Shown here piece after piece: positions 33,157-42,586 of a stretch of 64,000 nucleotides of DNA. The DNA is from Planctomycetota bacterium (lineage in GTDB: Bacteria; Planctomycetota; Phycisphaerae; UBA1845). Each line of letters starts with the position of its first letter. Position 1 is the stretch's first letter. The notes beneath the pieces were generated by a model. The model was not told the origin of the DNA. It worked only from the letters and a program-made list of their open reading frames with translations, and made no database searches. The stretch covers positions 1 to 64,000 of the forward strand of contig JACQXM010000047.1 in the NCBI GenBank assembly GCA_016208685.1, in the 5' to 3' direction. Position numbers and translations under genes: made by a program.

Positions 33157-34278
33157 TCATCGCCGGCGCGTGCGCAGCAGCAGCAGAAACAGCGGCACGC
33201 CCACCAGCGCCGTCACCACGCCGATGGGCAGCGTGGCGCTGGCCAGTTGTCGTTCCAGGGCCCAGCCGGCCAGGCCCATGATGCATTGCGCCCCCCAGTC
33301 ACAGAGGATGAGGAACACCCCGCCCAGAAGTGCCGACGCCGGCAGGAGCATGCGGCAGTCGGAGCCGAACAGCAGCGCCGCCATGTGCGGAACGACCAAC
33401 CCTACGAACCCGATGGGCCCGCAATGCGCCGTCACTCCCGCCGTGGCCAGCGTGCACAGCAGCACGCATACACCCTGAAGCTGTGGAACGCTCACCCCGC
33501 GGGCAGCCGCGAGTTCGTCCCCCAGCCGATACTGATTCAGCGCCCGGGCGCTGAAAACCAGCAACACCCACGCCGGCAGCACCAGGGGCAACATCGCCGC
33601 CCCGGAGAGCGGCAGCGCCGGGTCCAACGAGCCCATCATCCAACGGACGATTTCGAACACCTCGCGCTCGGTAGAGATCACGGTCACCAGCATCATCAGG
33701 GCAGAACAGAACAGCCCCATGGTGACCCCGGCCAGCAGCATCTCGTTGGACGTAAGGCGCCGCGAACCGCGGGCCAGGGCGAAGACGGCACCTACGACCG
33801 CCAGTCCTCCTGCGAACGCCGCGGCGCTTACACACGACATTCCCAGCACCGAGGCCGTCCACCCCCAGCGGATCGCCACCAACGCGCCCAAAGACCCGCC
33901 GCTGGCGATGCCCAGTGTGTAGGGCGTGGCCAGTGAGTTGCGAAACAGGACCTGGAACACGGCCCCGCACAAGGCCAGCGTCACCCCGACCTGAAGCGCC
34001 AGCAACGTCCGCGGCAGGCGGCGGCGGAAGATGCTCTTGGCGGCCGCGGTGAAGCCGGCCAGCTCTCCCTGCGAGATGGTGCCGTCGCCGTTGAGGTCCG
34101 CGCCGGGGCGATGCAACAACTCGGCCGGTTCGATGGCGAGGTTCAGCGCCGCGCGCCAGGTGTCCCACCACCCGAACGCGGCGGCCTCCGTGCCCACGCC
34201 GGGGCTCAGCGCCAGGAGTACGAGCAGGGCCGCGGCGCAGGCTCCCAGCCGCACGAAGTAGTTGCGGGGCGTGGGCAT
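33157..34278 (-). CDS. btuC: BtuC/FecCD-family ABC permease with an EF-hand loop
   Basis: The 373-residue membrane protein matches the FecCD permease family: RLPRTLLALQVGVTLALCGAVFQVLFRNSLATPYTLGIASGGSLGA at helix 2 and HCGPIGFVGLVVPHMAALLFGSDCRMLLPASALLGG near the end, the ATPase-coupling region. Between helix 1 and the RLPR motif, residues 61-72 read DLNGDGTISQGE, a perfect EF-hand calcium loop (D1, N3, D5, G6, I8, E12) not normally present in this family. It would face the periplasm. With the neighbouring binding protein and ATPase it probably imports cobalamin or an iron chelate; no sensing riboswitch was found upstream. Confidence 0.85.
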   Translation of the reverse strand: MPTPRNYFVRLGACAAALLVLLALSPGVGTEAAAFGWWDTWRAALNLAIEPAELLHRPGADLNGDGTISQGELAGFTAAAKSIFRRRLPRTLLALQVGVTLALCGAVFQVLFRNSLATPYTLGIASGGSLGALVAIRWGWTASVLGMSCVSAAAFAGGLAVVGAVFALARGSRRLTSNEMLLAGVTMGLFCSALMMLVTVISTEREVFEIVRWMMGSLDPALPLSGAAMLPLVLPAWVLLVFSARALNQYRLGDELAAARGVSVPQLQGVCVLLCTLATAGVTAHCGPIGFVGLVVPHMAALLFGSDCRMLLPASALLGGVFLILCDWGAQCIMGLAGWALERQLASATLPIGVVTALVGVPLFLLLLRTRRR

Positions 34279-34281
34279 GAT

Positions 34282-35088
34282 TCAAGCGGGCTCCCCGAAC
34301 TCCGCAGCGGGTACCAGCCAGCGTCGGTCCGGCCGGGCACCGGACGAAAGGGCCAGCACCGCCACCCCGTACACGCGTTCCACCGTTTCCGGCGTGAGCA
34401 CCTGCCGGGGCTCTCCGGCCGCCTCCACCCGCCCGTGGTGCAGAAGCAGTACGTGGGTGGAGAAAGGTGCCACCAGGTTGACATCGTGCGTTACCGCCAC
34501 GGTTGCCAATCCGTCCCCGGCGATGCGGCCGCGGAGCAGGCGCAGCACCGCCAACTGGTGCCCCAGGTCCAGCGATGCCGTGGGCTCGTCGAGCAGCAGC
34601 AGGGACGGTTCCTGGGCCAGCGCCGCTGCCAGGTGCACGCGCTGCGCCTCGCCGCCGGAGAGCGTGCGGAGCGGGCGATCCGCGAACGGCAGCGTGTCGG
34701 TCCGTTCCATCGCCGATTCGGCGACTTGATGGTCCTCCGCGGACTCGAACACCCCCAGTGAGCGGTGCGGAAACCGCCCCAGCAGAACGACTTCGCGCAC
34801 CGACAGGTCGAGGTCGTACGGCAGGTGCTGCGGCAGGAAGGCGATGCGTTGCGCCCGCGTGCGGCGGGGAAGCGCGCCCAACGGCTGATCGTCCAGGCGC
34901 ACGGCGCCGCGCGCCGGGCGGAGCAGTCCCGCCATGAGGCGCAGCAGCGTGCTTTTACCCGCGCCGTTGGGTCCCACCAGCCCCCATGCCTGCCCGGCGC
35001 CGATCTCCACGCTCACCGGGCCCAGCACTTGCCGCGCGCCGGGATAGCCGAAGCAAACGTCGCATAGCGCCAGCAGCGGCGGGTTCAT
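34282..35088 (-). CDS. btuD: BtuD/FepC-type ABC ATPase
   Basis: The 268-residue ATPase has Walker A GPNGAGKST, Q-loop FLPQ, signature LSGGEAQR, Walker B SLLLLDEPTASLDLGHQ and the switch His in THDVN. It would drive the BtuC-like permease. Its stop is 3 bases from the permease start and its own ATGA start overlaps the binding-protein stop, so all three are translated as one operon. A C-terminal extension (LALSSGARPDRRWLVPA) is typical of cobalamin and siderophore importers. Confidence 0.9.
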   Translation of the reverse strand: MNPPLLALCDVCFGYPGARQVLGPVSVEIGAGQAWGLVGPNGAGKSTLLRLMAGLLRPARGAVRLDDQPLGALPRRTRAQRIAFLPQHLPYDLDLSVREVVLLGRFPHRSLGVFESAEDHQVAESAMERTDTLPFADRPLRTLSGGEAQRVHLAAALAQEPSLLLLDEPTASLDLGHQLAVLRLLRGRIAGDGLATVAVTHDVNLVAPFSTHVLLLHHGRVEAAGEPRQVLTPETVERVYGVAVLALSSGARPDRRWLVPAAEFGEPA

Positions 35089-36011
35089 CGCTTCTCCCCG
35101 GGGTGAAGCATATACGACACTTTTTCGATCACCGTCACGAAGCGCGGCGAGGGAATCAGGCAGTGGTCGTCGGTGAGGAAGTACACACGGCCCGATTGCA
35201 CGGCCGGCAGGTCACCCAGCCCGCGCCATTGGTCCAGCAACTGTTCGCGGATCCGCTCCGACAGGGCGAGCTCGGGCAGGAATTCAATAATGACCTCCGG
35301 TCGCTGGGCCAGGATGCTCTCTCCGCTTACCTGCGGATAGGCGAGCTCCAGGTTGCCGAAGACGTTCTGTCCGCCGGCAATCTCCACGGCTTCCGAAAGG
35401 AACGTGCCCCGCCCGGCCGTGAGAACGTCGCCCAGGCGATCCGGGCTGCGCGAGACGGTGAGCAACACGCGCGGGCGGGCACGATCCGCTACCCGCCGCC
35501 GCACGGCCTCCAGCGCGGCGCGGAACTCGCGCAACCGCTCCTCGGCCGCGGCGCGGCGGTCGAGCCGCTCGCCGAAGGCCCGGAGGCACGACTCGATGTC
35601 CGCCAGCGACTCCGTCCCGTCGCGATGAATGGGAACCTTGAGTTCTTCGCCCAGGCGGGTCAGGGAGTCGTTGTTGCCGCGCAGCACGATCAAGTCCGGC
35701 CGGAGGGCGATGATCTTCTCCAAGTCAGGATCGAAAAGCCCGCCGACCTGCGGGCGCGTGGCCAGGTCCGGAGGAAAGTTACAGAACTTCCCCACACCGA
35801 CGATGCGCTCGCAGGCGCCCAGGGCGCAGATGACCTCCGCGGAACTGGGGGCCAGGGCGATGATTCGCTGCGGGCCGGTTGGTTCGCCGGCGTGCAAGGC
35901 GGCCGCCCCGGCAATCCACAGTGTCAGGAGAGCCGCGGCAACGGTCCGTTCAGACCTTGCCTCAGGCGCCGCGCGCGAAGCACCGCGGTCTATTGGTTCG
36001 GGCAACCTCAC
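35085..36011 (-). CDS. btuF: BtuF-type periplasmic binding protein
   Basis: The 308-residue protein (from GTG 36011) has a hydrophobic export segment (RTVAAALLTLWIAGAAALHA) and then the BtuF-like first lobe with RIIALAPSSAEVICALGACERIVGVGKFCNFPPDLATRPQVGG. The FCNFP motif is like the YC-x-YP of cobalamin-binding proteins. The second lobe follows a long helix (residues ~150-175). The N-terminus is uncertain: the frame extends to 36146, and the residues before the hydrophobic segment are polar and partly acidic for a signal peptide. No lipobox is seen. Confidence 0.78.
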   Translation of the reverse strand: MRLPEPIDRGASRAAPEARSERTVAAALLTLWIAGAAALHAGEPTGPQRIIALAPSSAEVICALGACERIVGVGKFCNFPPDLATRPQVGGLFDPDLEKIIALRPDLIVLRGNNDSLTRLGEELKVPIHRDGTESLADIESCLRAFGERLDRRAAAEERLREFRAALEAVRRRVADRARPRVLLTVSRSPDRLGDVLTAGRGTFLSEAVEIAGGQNVFGNLELAYPQVSGESILAQRPEVIIEFLPELALSERIREQLLDQWRGLGDLPAVQSGRVYFLTDDHCLIPSPRFVTVIEKVSYMLHPGEKR

Positions 36012-36333
36012 GAAAGCATTGTCGATGGGCGGTTTGCGGTTGTCGATTGACCGACTCCGCGTCCGCATGGGACGGCGCGACTCGCGCGACGATCGGCTCG
36101 TTTTCCGCGGCCAGTTTGCCTCCGAAGCCGCGCGCACGCGTCGCACACCCGGCCGCGACCCCGTTCCCCGCGCACATGGTGTTTCGTTAATCTCTTTTAT
36201 GACAACGTCTTATGGGCGTTGCCTTTGCTGCAACGGTTCCAAAGCCGGCCGGCGTTTCTAAACGCAACACCGGCGGGAATGTGGTACGATAATTCATGTG
36301 CCGGACCGGCCTGGGTCCGGCGTGGAACGCAAC
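36012..36333. other. Divergent region between BtuF and the zinc-ribbon gene
   Basis: The 322-base gap contains a GATAAT hexamer at 36288-36293 facing the zinc-ribbon gene but no clear -35. I looked for a cobalamin-riboswitch core on the minus strand and did not see one. A short hairpin GCGTT-TCTA-AACGC lies near 36252-36265. Confidence 0.4.
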
Positions 36334-36525
36334 ATGGTCGCGACCCCGATGACAACCATCGTGGCCATCGTGCTGGCGACGCTGCTCGTCGTGGGGCTGT
36401 TTCTGATCATCCGGTCCTTTCGGGATCGTTCCGGCGGCTGCGGCGAGCTTGCCTGTCCGCGATGCCGGGCGGCCAATCCCGGACACGCGCGGTTCTGCGC
36501 GCGATGCGGTCAGGCGCTCACGTGA
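36334..36525 (+). CDS. Single-helix membrane protein with zinc ribbon
   Basis: The 63-residue protein has one hydrophobic helix (TTIVAIVLATLLVVGLFLII) at residues 6-25, a basic linker, and a C-terminal zinc ribbon CPRCRAANPGHARFCARCG (two CxxC knuckles). It lies 130 bases before the two SPFH genes and is probably their partner. Start choice between ATG 36334 and 36349 is open; both keep the helix. Zinc ribbons of this form often sit on the cytoplasmic face of membrane complexes; the role is inferred. Confidence 0.7.
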   Translation: MVATPMTTIVAIVLATLLVVGLFLIIRSFRDRSGGCGELACPRCRAANPGHARFCARCGQALT

Positions 36526-36655
36526 GCGATGACGGCCAGGCGGCGCCGGCGCCGGTCCGTTGCCGCAACCGGCACGGGTCGCCGGTCCGGCGGCGCCTGG
36601 CGCGGGGCCGCGCGCCGGCGTTCCCGGTTGTGAGTCGTAGTGAAAGGAGTCTGTC

Positions 36656-38275
36656 ATGTCGGACTATGTGGAACCCGGAGACTTGCAGTACCACCCGCCC
36701 CCGCTGCGGCGCCGGCCGCAGTCGATGGTCGTTACGGTGGTGTGGCTGTTGCTGCTGGCGTCGTTTGTGTTCGGGAACATCTTCTGGTTTGTCATCCGCG
36801 TGGAGGTGGACGCCAACGAGCTGATGGTGCTGATCAACAAGACGGGCAACACGATCCCCAGGGAGCTGATGCACGAATTCGGGGACCAGGTGGTGCTCTA
36901 TCCCGAGCTGGCGCGCGCCATCGCCGCCAAGACCGGCGAAACCGAGGATGAGGTGCGCCGCGGCTACAAAGGTATTCAGTACGACGTGTTCCGCGAGGGG
37001 CGTTACTTCCCCAATCCCTATTCTTACAAGGTGGTGAAGGCGCCGGCGACGATCGTGGGGCCGGGCGAGGTGGGGGTCCTGGTGCGCAAGTACGGCCGGC
37101 CGCTGCCCTTTCCCAAGACCGTCGCCACGGAGCCCGACGAGCGGGGGCCGGTGACCGAGTTCCTCGCCCCCGGTCGGCATAACATCAACCCCCTGGCGTT
37201 CGAGGTGCAGAAATTCCCCGCCATTTCCATACCCGAGGGGCATGTGGGCGTGGTGACGCTGCTTTCCGGTGCCGAGCCCAGGACGCGAAACACCTACACC
37301 GTGGAGCCCGGCGAGCGCGGCGTGCAGCGCACCACGCTGCCGCCGGGGTTGGAGTATTACAACCCCTACCTGAAGCACATCGAGATCGTCGACGTGCGGA
37401 GTCACAAATACGACCTGCTCGACGACGACGCCATTCACTTTCCCTCGAACGACAGCTTCACCATCCGCATCGAGGGCACCATCGAGTGGGCGATCCGGCC
37501 GGACCGCGTCGCCGAGGCCACCGTCGCCTACGGCGACCAGCGGAACATCCTGGATAAGATCATCCTCCCCAACGCCCGCAGCATCTCGCGCATTCAGGGC
37601 TCGAAGCTACAGGCACGGGAATTCATCAGCGGCAAGACGCGTACCGCATTTCAGGAGCGTTTCTACTCCGAACTGCGGCAGGAGTGCTGGGAGCAGGGGA
37701 TCGACATCCGCGCTGCCCTGGTGCGCGATATCCAACCGCCGGCGGAGATCGCGGCGCTCATCAGCCGGCGGGAGCAGGCGGACCAGGAGATTCAGCGCTC
37801 GACGAACCAGATGGCGGAGGCGAAATCCGAGGCGCAGCTCGTCGAGCAGCGGGAAATGCAGGAACAGAACAAGGCGCTGGGCGACGCCCGGCGCCAGGTG
37901 GTGACCGCGACCAAGGAGGCGGAGCAACGCAAAGTGGTGGCCGTCACCCGCGCCCAGCGGGAGTTTGAGGTGGCCAAGCTGACACTGGAAGCAGCGGAGA
38001 AGCAGGCCTCCGCCATTCGCGCCCGCGGCGAGGCGGAAGCCAAGGTCGTGCTCTTCGAATACCAGGCGCGCGCCGAGCCCCTCCAGCGCGCGGTCGCCGC
38101 GTTCGGCGACGGGGTGACCTACGCCCAGCAGTTCTTCCTGCAACGGGTCGCGCCGTCCATCCAGACCATTCTCTCCAATACCGAAGGGCCCTTCGCAGAG
38201 ATCTTCAAGCAGTTCCAGCAATTCAAACCCACGCCCGCGCCGGCACCGGCCGCGGGGCAAGGAGGTGCGCGATGA
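36656..38275 (+). CDS. SPFH/band-7 membrane protein (1 of 2)
   Basis: The 539-residue protein has one N-terminal helix (MVVTVVWLLLLASFVFGNIFW, about residues 24-47), two beta-rich PHB-like segments separated by PGRHNINPLAFEV and PGLEYYNPYLK repeats, and the SPFH core. A long charged coiled coil (about 365-475, AEAKSEAQLVEQREMQEQNK) ends before a short proline tail. A good ribosome site (GAAAGGAGT) precedes the ATG. Its stop overlaps the second SPFH gene by 4 bases (ATGA). It probably oligomerises at the membrane like flotillin or HflK; the client is unknown. Confidence 0.85.
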   Translation: MSDYVEPGDLQYHPPPLRRRPQSMVVTVVWLLLLASFVFGNIFWFVIRVEVDANELMVLINKTGNTIPRELMHEFGDQVVLYPELARAIAAKTGETEDEVRRGYKGIQYDVFREGRYFPNPYSYKVVKAPATIVGPGEVGVLVRKYGRPLPFPKTVATEPDERGPVTEFLAPGRHNINPLAFEVQKFPAISIPEGHVGVVTLLSGAEPRTRNTYTVEPGERGVQRTTLPPGLEYYNPYLKHIEIVDVRSHKYDLLDDDAIHFPSNDSFTIRIEGTIEWAIRPDRVAEATVAYGDQRNILDKIILPNARSISRIQGSKLQAREFISGKTRTAFQERFYSELRQECWEQGIDIRAALVRDIQPPAEIAALISRREQADQEIQRSTNQMAEAKSEAQLVEQREMQEQNKALGDARRQVVTATKEAEQRKVVAVTRAQREFEVAKLTLEAAEKQASAIRARGEAEAKVVLFEYQARAEPLQRAVAAFGDGVTYAQQFFLQRVAPSIQTILSNTEGPFAEIFKQFQQFKPTPAPAPAAGQGGAR

Positions 38276-39999
38276 TCGCCCGCATGATCAAACTCGTTGT
38301 CGGACTGGTGTTCATCGTCAGCGCCGCGGTGGGAGCCATCTTCTGGACCACCTTCCGCGTGTACGTGCCGCCCGACGCCTGCGCCGTGCTCGTCCGTAAG
38401 ATGGGTGACGCATTGCCGCCCGGGGAACTGGTGGCCACCGAGGGCGGGCAGCGGGGCATCCAGGAAGAAGTGCTCGGTCCCGGGCGCTACTTCTACAACC
38501 CGCTGATCTGGGACTACGAAGTCAAGCCGCTCACCGTGGTGAAAGCCGGTCGGCCCGACACCTGGGAGTGGATTCACTCGCTGACCGAGCCGCAGCGCGA
38601 CCAGCTTCGCGCCGGCAAGTTCGTGTTCCGGGGTGAATTCCCGCAGATCGGCGTGGTCACGCGCCGCGTGGGCAAGGAGCCGGCGCCGGGGCAGGTCATC
38701 GTCGATCGAGAGAGCGGCGTGAAGGGCATCCTCCGCGAAGTGCTCACGCCGGGCACGTACAAGATCAACCCTTACGTGTACGACGTCGAACTGCATCCCG
38801 CGGTGGTCATTCCGTCCGGGTTCGTGGGCGTGGTTACCAATCTTTTTGGTGAGGCGCGGTCGACGGTGGGCAAGGTTCCGGAGGTGGCGCCGGTGCGGCC
38901 CGAGGCTGCGGGCGATGGCACCGAGCCGGCGGCGGTGGCGGCGGCGCCCAGTCACGACGTACTGCCCCTCGCCGAGCCCGGCCAGCGCGGGACCTTGCGC
39001 GACGTTCTTCAGCCCGGCGTCTATTACATCAACCCCAAGTTGCAGAAGGTGTCGATTCTCGAGATCGGGTTCAACGAGTATTCGCAGGTAAAGGAGACGG
39101 ACACGCACACGGAACGCATCAGCTTCCCCTCCGACACCGGCTACCTGATCAACGTCGGCGTGACCGTGGTGTGGGGCATCGCTCCGCATCACGCCGCAGA
39201 GGTGATTAACGAGTTTGGGAACATCGACGGCGTGCTGGAGAAGGTCATTGGGCCGCAGCTTCGCTCCATTTGCCGCAACATCGGCTCGACGTACGCCGCC
39301 CGCGACTTCATCCAGGGCGAGAAGCGCGAGCTCTTCCAGCGGGCGCTTAACACCGAATTACAGCGCGTGTGCCGGGCGAAGAACATCGAGGTACTCATCA
39401 CTCTGGTGCGCGAGATCGAGGTGCACGCGCCGACGGCCGGGCCCGCGGCCGGCGAGGCCACCGAGGACCTCAAGCGGACCATCCAGCAGAGTCACCTGGC
39501 CATCGAGAGCCAGATCACCAAGGACAAGCAGCGCCAGGCCGCCACCGTTCGCGCTCAACTGGAGGAGGAATGGAAGAAGGTGGAGATCGCACGCGAGAAC
39601 ATCAAGGCCCACTCCCGGGTGATGGTGGCCAACGTGCTCGCCGAGGGCGAGAAACTCGCCGCGGAGACCGACGCCCACGCCGCGCTCGAAGTGGCGGAGA
39701 CTCAGCAGGAAGTCGCCAAGCTCGACGCGCAGCGCATCGAAATCCTTGGACTGGCCGGCGCCGACGTGGAGCGCATGAAGCGCGACGCGGACGCCAAGGG
39801 ATACCGGCTGCTCGTGGACGCCCTGGGAGGCGGACAGGCGTACAACCTTTACACCTTCGCGGAGAACTTTCGTCCGCAATCCATCCGGTTGTTCTTCGCC
39901 GGCGACGGAACCTTCTGGACGGACCTGAAGGGCTTCGAGGAACTCGGTGCCGCCAAGCTCCTGCAACCGGCGGCGGATGCGTCAGAGAAGCAGCACTAA
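38272..39999 (+). CDS. SPFH/band-7 membrane protein (2 of 2)
   Basis: The 575-residue protein has a single helix (LVVGLVFIVSAAVGAIFWTTF) at the N-terminus, repeated PGRYFYNPLI, PGTYKINPY and PGVYYINPK turns before strands, then an SPFH domain and a coiled coil (about 405-510). It is similar in plan to the preceding protein but has an extra loop (about 195-235, proline/alanine-rich) and a shorter tail. The 4-base ATGA overlap indicates the two are made together and probably co-assemble, as HflK and HflC do. No FtsH gene is in view. Confidence 0.85.
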   Translation: MIARMIKLVVGLVFIVSAAVGAIFWTTFRVYVPPDACAVLVRKMGDALPPGELVATEGGQRGIQEEVLGPGRYFYNPLIWDYEVKPLTVVKAGRPDTWEWIHSLTEPQRDQLRAGKFVFRGEFPQIGVVTRRVGKEPAPGQVIVDRESGVKGILREVLTPGTYKINPYVYDVELHPAVVIPSGFVGVVTNLFGEARSTVGKVPEVAPVRPEAAGDGTEPAAVAAAPSHDVLPLAEPGQRGTLRDVLQPGVYYINPKLQKVSILEIGFNEYSQVKETDTHTERISFPSDTGYLINVGVTVVWGIAPHHAAEVINEFGNIDGVLEKVIGPQLRSICRNIGSTYAARDFIQGEKRELFQRALNTELQRVCRAKNIEVLITLVREIEVHAPTAGPAAGEATEDLKRTIQQSHLAIESQITKDKQRQAATVRAQLEEEWKKVEIARENIKAHSRVMVANVLAEGEKLAAETDAHAALEVAETQQEVAKLDAQRIEILGLAGADVERMKRDADAKGYRLLVDALGGGQAYNLYTFAENFRPQSIRLFFAGDGTFWTDLKGFEELGAAKLLQPAADASEKQH

Positions 40000-40186
40000 A
40001 GCCCAACGTCCGAAGGTTGAGGCGCCCGGTCGTGTTGGAGGCGGTCGTTGTCCGCCACATTTCGACACGGCGGGCGCTTCGGCCCCGCGTGGGGTGACCA
40101 TCCACGATCGCGTGCTGCGTCGGGAGGCACGCCGGGTCGAATGAAGTCGCGACCCTGCGATACCGGTGACCTATCGCGGCGCCGGC

Positions 40187-40552
40187 TCACACTTTGCGCA
40201 CCGGCACGGGGGGGATGGAGACGTTGAGCGGGCGGCGCGGGGACGGAGGTGTAGCCGCCGGGGCGGCCGCCGCCGGCTCCCCCGACGGGCGGTTGCTCCA
40301 GCCTTTGGGGGGCAGTTCGATGTGCGCTACCGAATCGAGGCGAATCATGATCGCAGGATGGTTCCGAGTGCCGTCCGCATCGTTGACCGTGGCGTCGGAT
40401 AGGAGAATGAAGCCGCCCTTGCAGTCCAGGACGGCATCCGAGGGGCGGATCGCCGACCCGGTACTGATAGGCACGTGGAAGGTTCCGCTAATCCGCACAC
40501 CGGTGATCAGATGGACGGTCAGCTCGCAAATCTTCGTCGACCGGTCGATCAC
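40187..40552 (-). CDS. Small conserved-type hypothetical protein
   Basis: The 121-residue protein starts from GTG 40552 with AGGGGAT upstream. Residues 8-80 form a small beta-rich domain (ELTVHLITGVRISGTFHVP, RPSDAVLDCKGGFILLSDATVND, PAIMIRLDSVAHIELP) that resembles a DUF6812-like planctomycete family. A proline/alanine tail follows. It is convergent with the SPFH genes. The function is unknown; the family match is from memory and moderate. Confidence 0.65.
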   Translation of the reverse strand: MIDRSTKICELTVHLITGVRISGTFHVPISTGSAIRPSDAVLDCKGGFILLSDATVNDADGTRNHPAIMIRLDSVAHIELPPKGWSNRPSGEPAAAAPAATPPSPRRPLNVSIPPVPVRKV

Positions 40553-40995
40553 GACTCATCCCCTATCGACACGCGCGCAGCGGTGCATTCGTCCGGCAGT
40601 TTCAACACAGGCTTGAGACCCAGCCCCCAACCGGTGCTGTTCCTCGTACCGATGGCCAGGAACTGCTCCAGACGCACAAATGCCGGTAACGGAGCGCCTG
40701 TGAGGCGTTGGACTTCCCACCGCGCTCTGCCTTGGCCGCGGACACACCTGTCATTGCGCCCGCCCTCGCGTCGCCCGATAACTACAACGCTTCGGTTGTA
40801 GAACCTGTCCGATGACGAGCGCTTTGCCTCAACCGCCTACTGGAAACGAGGGGGCCTTTGTGGAATAATACAAAGCCCACGGGGCTGCCGAGGTCCCCTC
40901 GGCCGCAGCGTTATCGGATGACGTTCGCACGCCGCATCCTGCGCGGGGGTTCCATTTCCGACGGGCGGCGGAACGTCGGAGGGCGGGGAAGAAGC
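40553..40995. other. Intergenic region with two hairpins
   Basis: The 443-base gap contains CTACAAC-GCTTCG-GTTGTAG (40782-40801) and a hairpin at 40852-40878 in which CTTTGT pairs with ACAAAG and flanking GGG with CCC across one bulged C, around the loop GGAATAAT. The second lies about 120 bases before the secreted-protein start and may be a terminator or a 5' leader element. No gene is seen. Confidence 0.45.
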
Positions 40996-42378
40996 ATGCA
41001 ATCGAGAAACTACCGTTCACTCATGGTCATAGCTTGGTCTGCGCTGTTGCTTGCGGGGAGCGGCTTTGCAACCGCGGCGCAGTTTGAATGGCGACCCGTC
41101 CGCGCCACGGGTGCGCACTCCTTCAACGGCAACGAAATCCTCCTGCAAGGCGGGGGGCAGCAGGTGACGGTCGAACTCCTCATCTCGGGGTGGGACCCCG
41201 AGCAGGACAACGACCCGACGCTTGGTGCCTACCAGGCGGCGCTGGATGCGAGCACGCTGGCGAACGGTGTGGGCGTGCCGCTGGCGCCGTTGACGGTGCC
41301 GAACGTTGCGGCTGGCGCGTTTATCGTGACGCGCCGCTGCACCGTCGGCCAGCAGATCGATCCCAACGGCCAGCCCTGTGACCTGAGCGCATGTCCGGCG
41401 GGGGAATTCTGCATCGACAACATGAGCTACGTCTTTGCGAACCTGCAACCGCTGTCGGCCGTGAGCACGGCGAGCCCCAACTACGAGTTCGGCGCTGCGA
41501 TTCAGAGTATACAGGGCGGCCGGGCGGACACCGGTATCGCGTATTACGCGGGCACGCTGATTCTGGTGGTCCCGTCCGGTGCTTCCGGTTCGTATGACGT
41601 CGGGTTTGTGAACGACATCAACAAGACGTTCATGAACGATTTCTTCGCCAGGCTGATCCAGCCGATCACCACCGTCCCCGGCCGTATCACCGTGGTCTGC
41701 GCCACGACAGCCGATTGTAACGACAGCAATGCCTGCACCACGGACAGTTGCCGCCAGGGGACCTGCCTGCACTCTGCCAACTACAATCCCAGCGTGTCTT
41801 GCTGCAACCCTGGCGACGGCTCGACCGTGCCGCTCACGGACGACAACCCATGTACTCTCGATGTGTGCGATCCGGCGACGGGAATCGTGACCCATCCCGG
41901 CGGACCGGCGGGCACGCCGTGCGGCGATCCGTCGACGAGCGAGTGTGACCGTGCCGATCAGTGCGACGGCGCGGGGGTATGCTCTCCGCGACACTCAGCC
42001 GCAGGCACGCGCTGCGGCAGCGCGGTGAGCACGCCGTGCGACCGGGCCGACTCCTGCGACGGACAGGGAGCCTGCCAGACGAACATCATCCCAGACGGCG
42101 GTTCGTGCAATGACGGGGTGTTCTGCACCATCGGCGAGACGTGCACGGGCGGCGTCTGCGGCAACGGCGCCCCCAATGTCCCCAATCCGCAGTGTTCCGG
42201 CGACTTCGACATTGACGGAGACCGGGACCTCGATGATTTCGCGGCGTTGTTCGATTGCCTGATGGGGCCGGACCTGCCCCACCCCGGCGGCGACTGCGTG
42301 ATTGCCGACTTCGACGGCGGCGGTAACGTCGACCTCGCGGACGTCGCGGCCTTCCAGGCCGTATTCGACGGCAACTAA
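40996..42378 (+). CDS. Secreted cysteine-rich protein with dockerin-like tail
   Basis: The 460-residue protein has a signal peptide (SLMVIAWSALLLAGSGFATA). An N-terminal beta-rich domain (about 25-230) is followed by repeats of the type CNDSNACTTDSCRQGTCLH and CDRADQCDGAGVCSP (about 235-390), similar to the Cys-rich CTDC repeats seen in several bacterial surface proteins. The tail has two EF-hand-like calcium loops: DFDIDGDRDLDDF and DFDGGGNVDLADV, separated by CLMGPD, the dockerin-like signature of planctomycete secreted proteins. GGGGAAGAAGC precedes the ATG. Probably surface-bound; ligand unknown. Confidence 0.78.
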   Translation: MQSRNYRSLMVIAWSALLLAGSGFATAAQFEWRPVRATGAHSFNGNEILLQGGGQQVTVELLISGWDPEQDNDPTLGAYQAALDASTLANGVGVPLAPLTVPNVAAGAFIVTRRCTVGQQIDPNGQPCDLSACPAGEFCIDNMSYVFANLQPLSAVSTASPNYEFGAAIQSIQGGRADTGIAYYAGTLILVVPSGASGSYDVGFVNDINKTFMNDFFARLIQPITTVPGRITVVCATTADCNDSNACTTDSCRQGTCLHSANYNPSVSCCNPGDGSTVPLTDDNPCTLDVCDPATGIVTHPGGPAGTPCGDPSTSECDRADQCDGAGVCSPRHSAAGTRCGSAVSTPCDRADSCDGQGACQTNIIPDGGSCNDGVFCTIGETCTGGVCGNGAPNVPNPQCSGDFDIDGDRDLDDFAALFDCLMGPDLPHPGGDCVIADFDGGGNVDLADVAAFQAVFDGN

Positions 42379-42586
42379 CCAGCGGCCTTGGCTCCGGCAC
42401 TTCGCGCGCCTCGCGCTCAGGCTGCGTGCGCCCGCACTACGTGGTTGCGTTCCGCGCCGCTCTCCGGCGACTCCTGTTCCACGATCGCGGATCGGCGCGT
42501 TGCCGCCGCCGCGGAGCGATGGCAGGGCGCGAGCCGTCAAGCCCTTCGGGTTGCACGGGTCCGGCGGATCGCCGAAACTCGCCGGC

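Noticed and set aside
36012-36333. Cobalamin riboswitch upstream of btuF
   Set aside because: I looked for the conserved core on the minus strand and did not find it; absence of recognition is not proof.
40858-40995. Longer start of the dockerin-tailed protein
   Set aside because: The signal peptide begins at ATG 40996 and the extension overlaps the hairpin.
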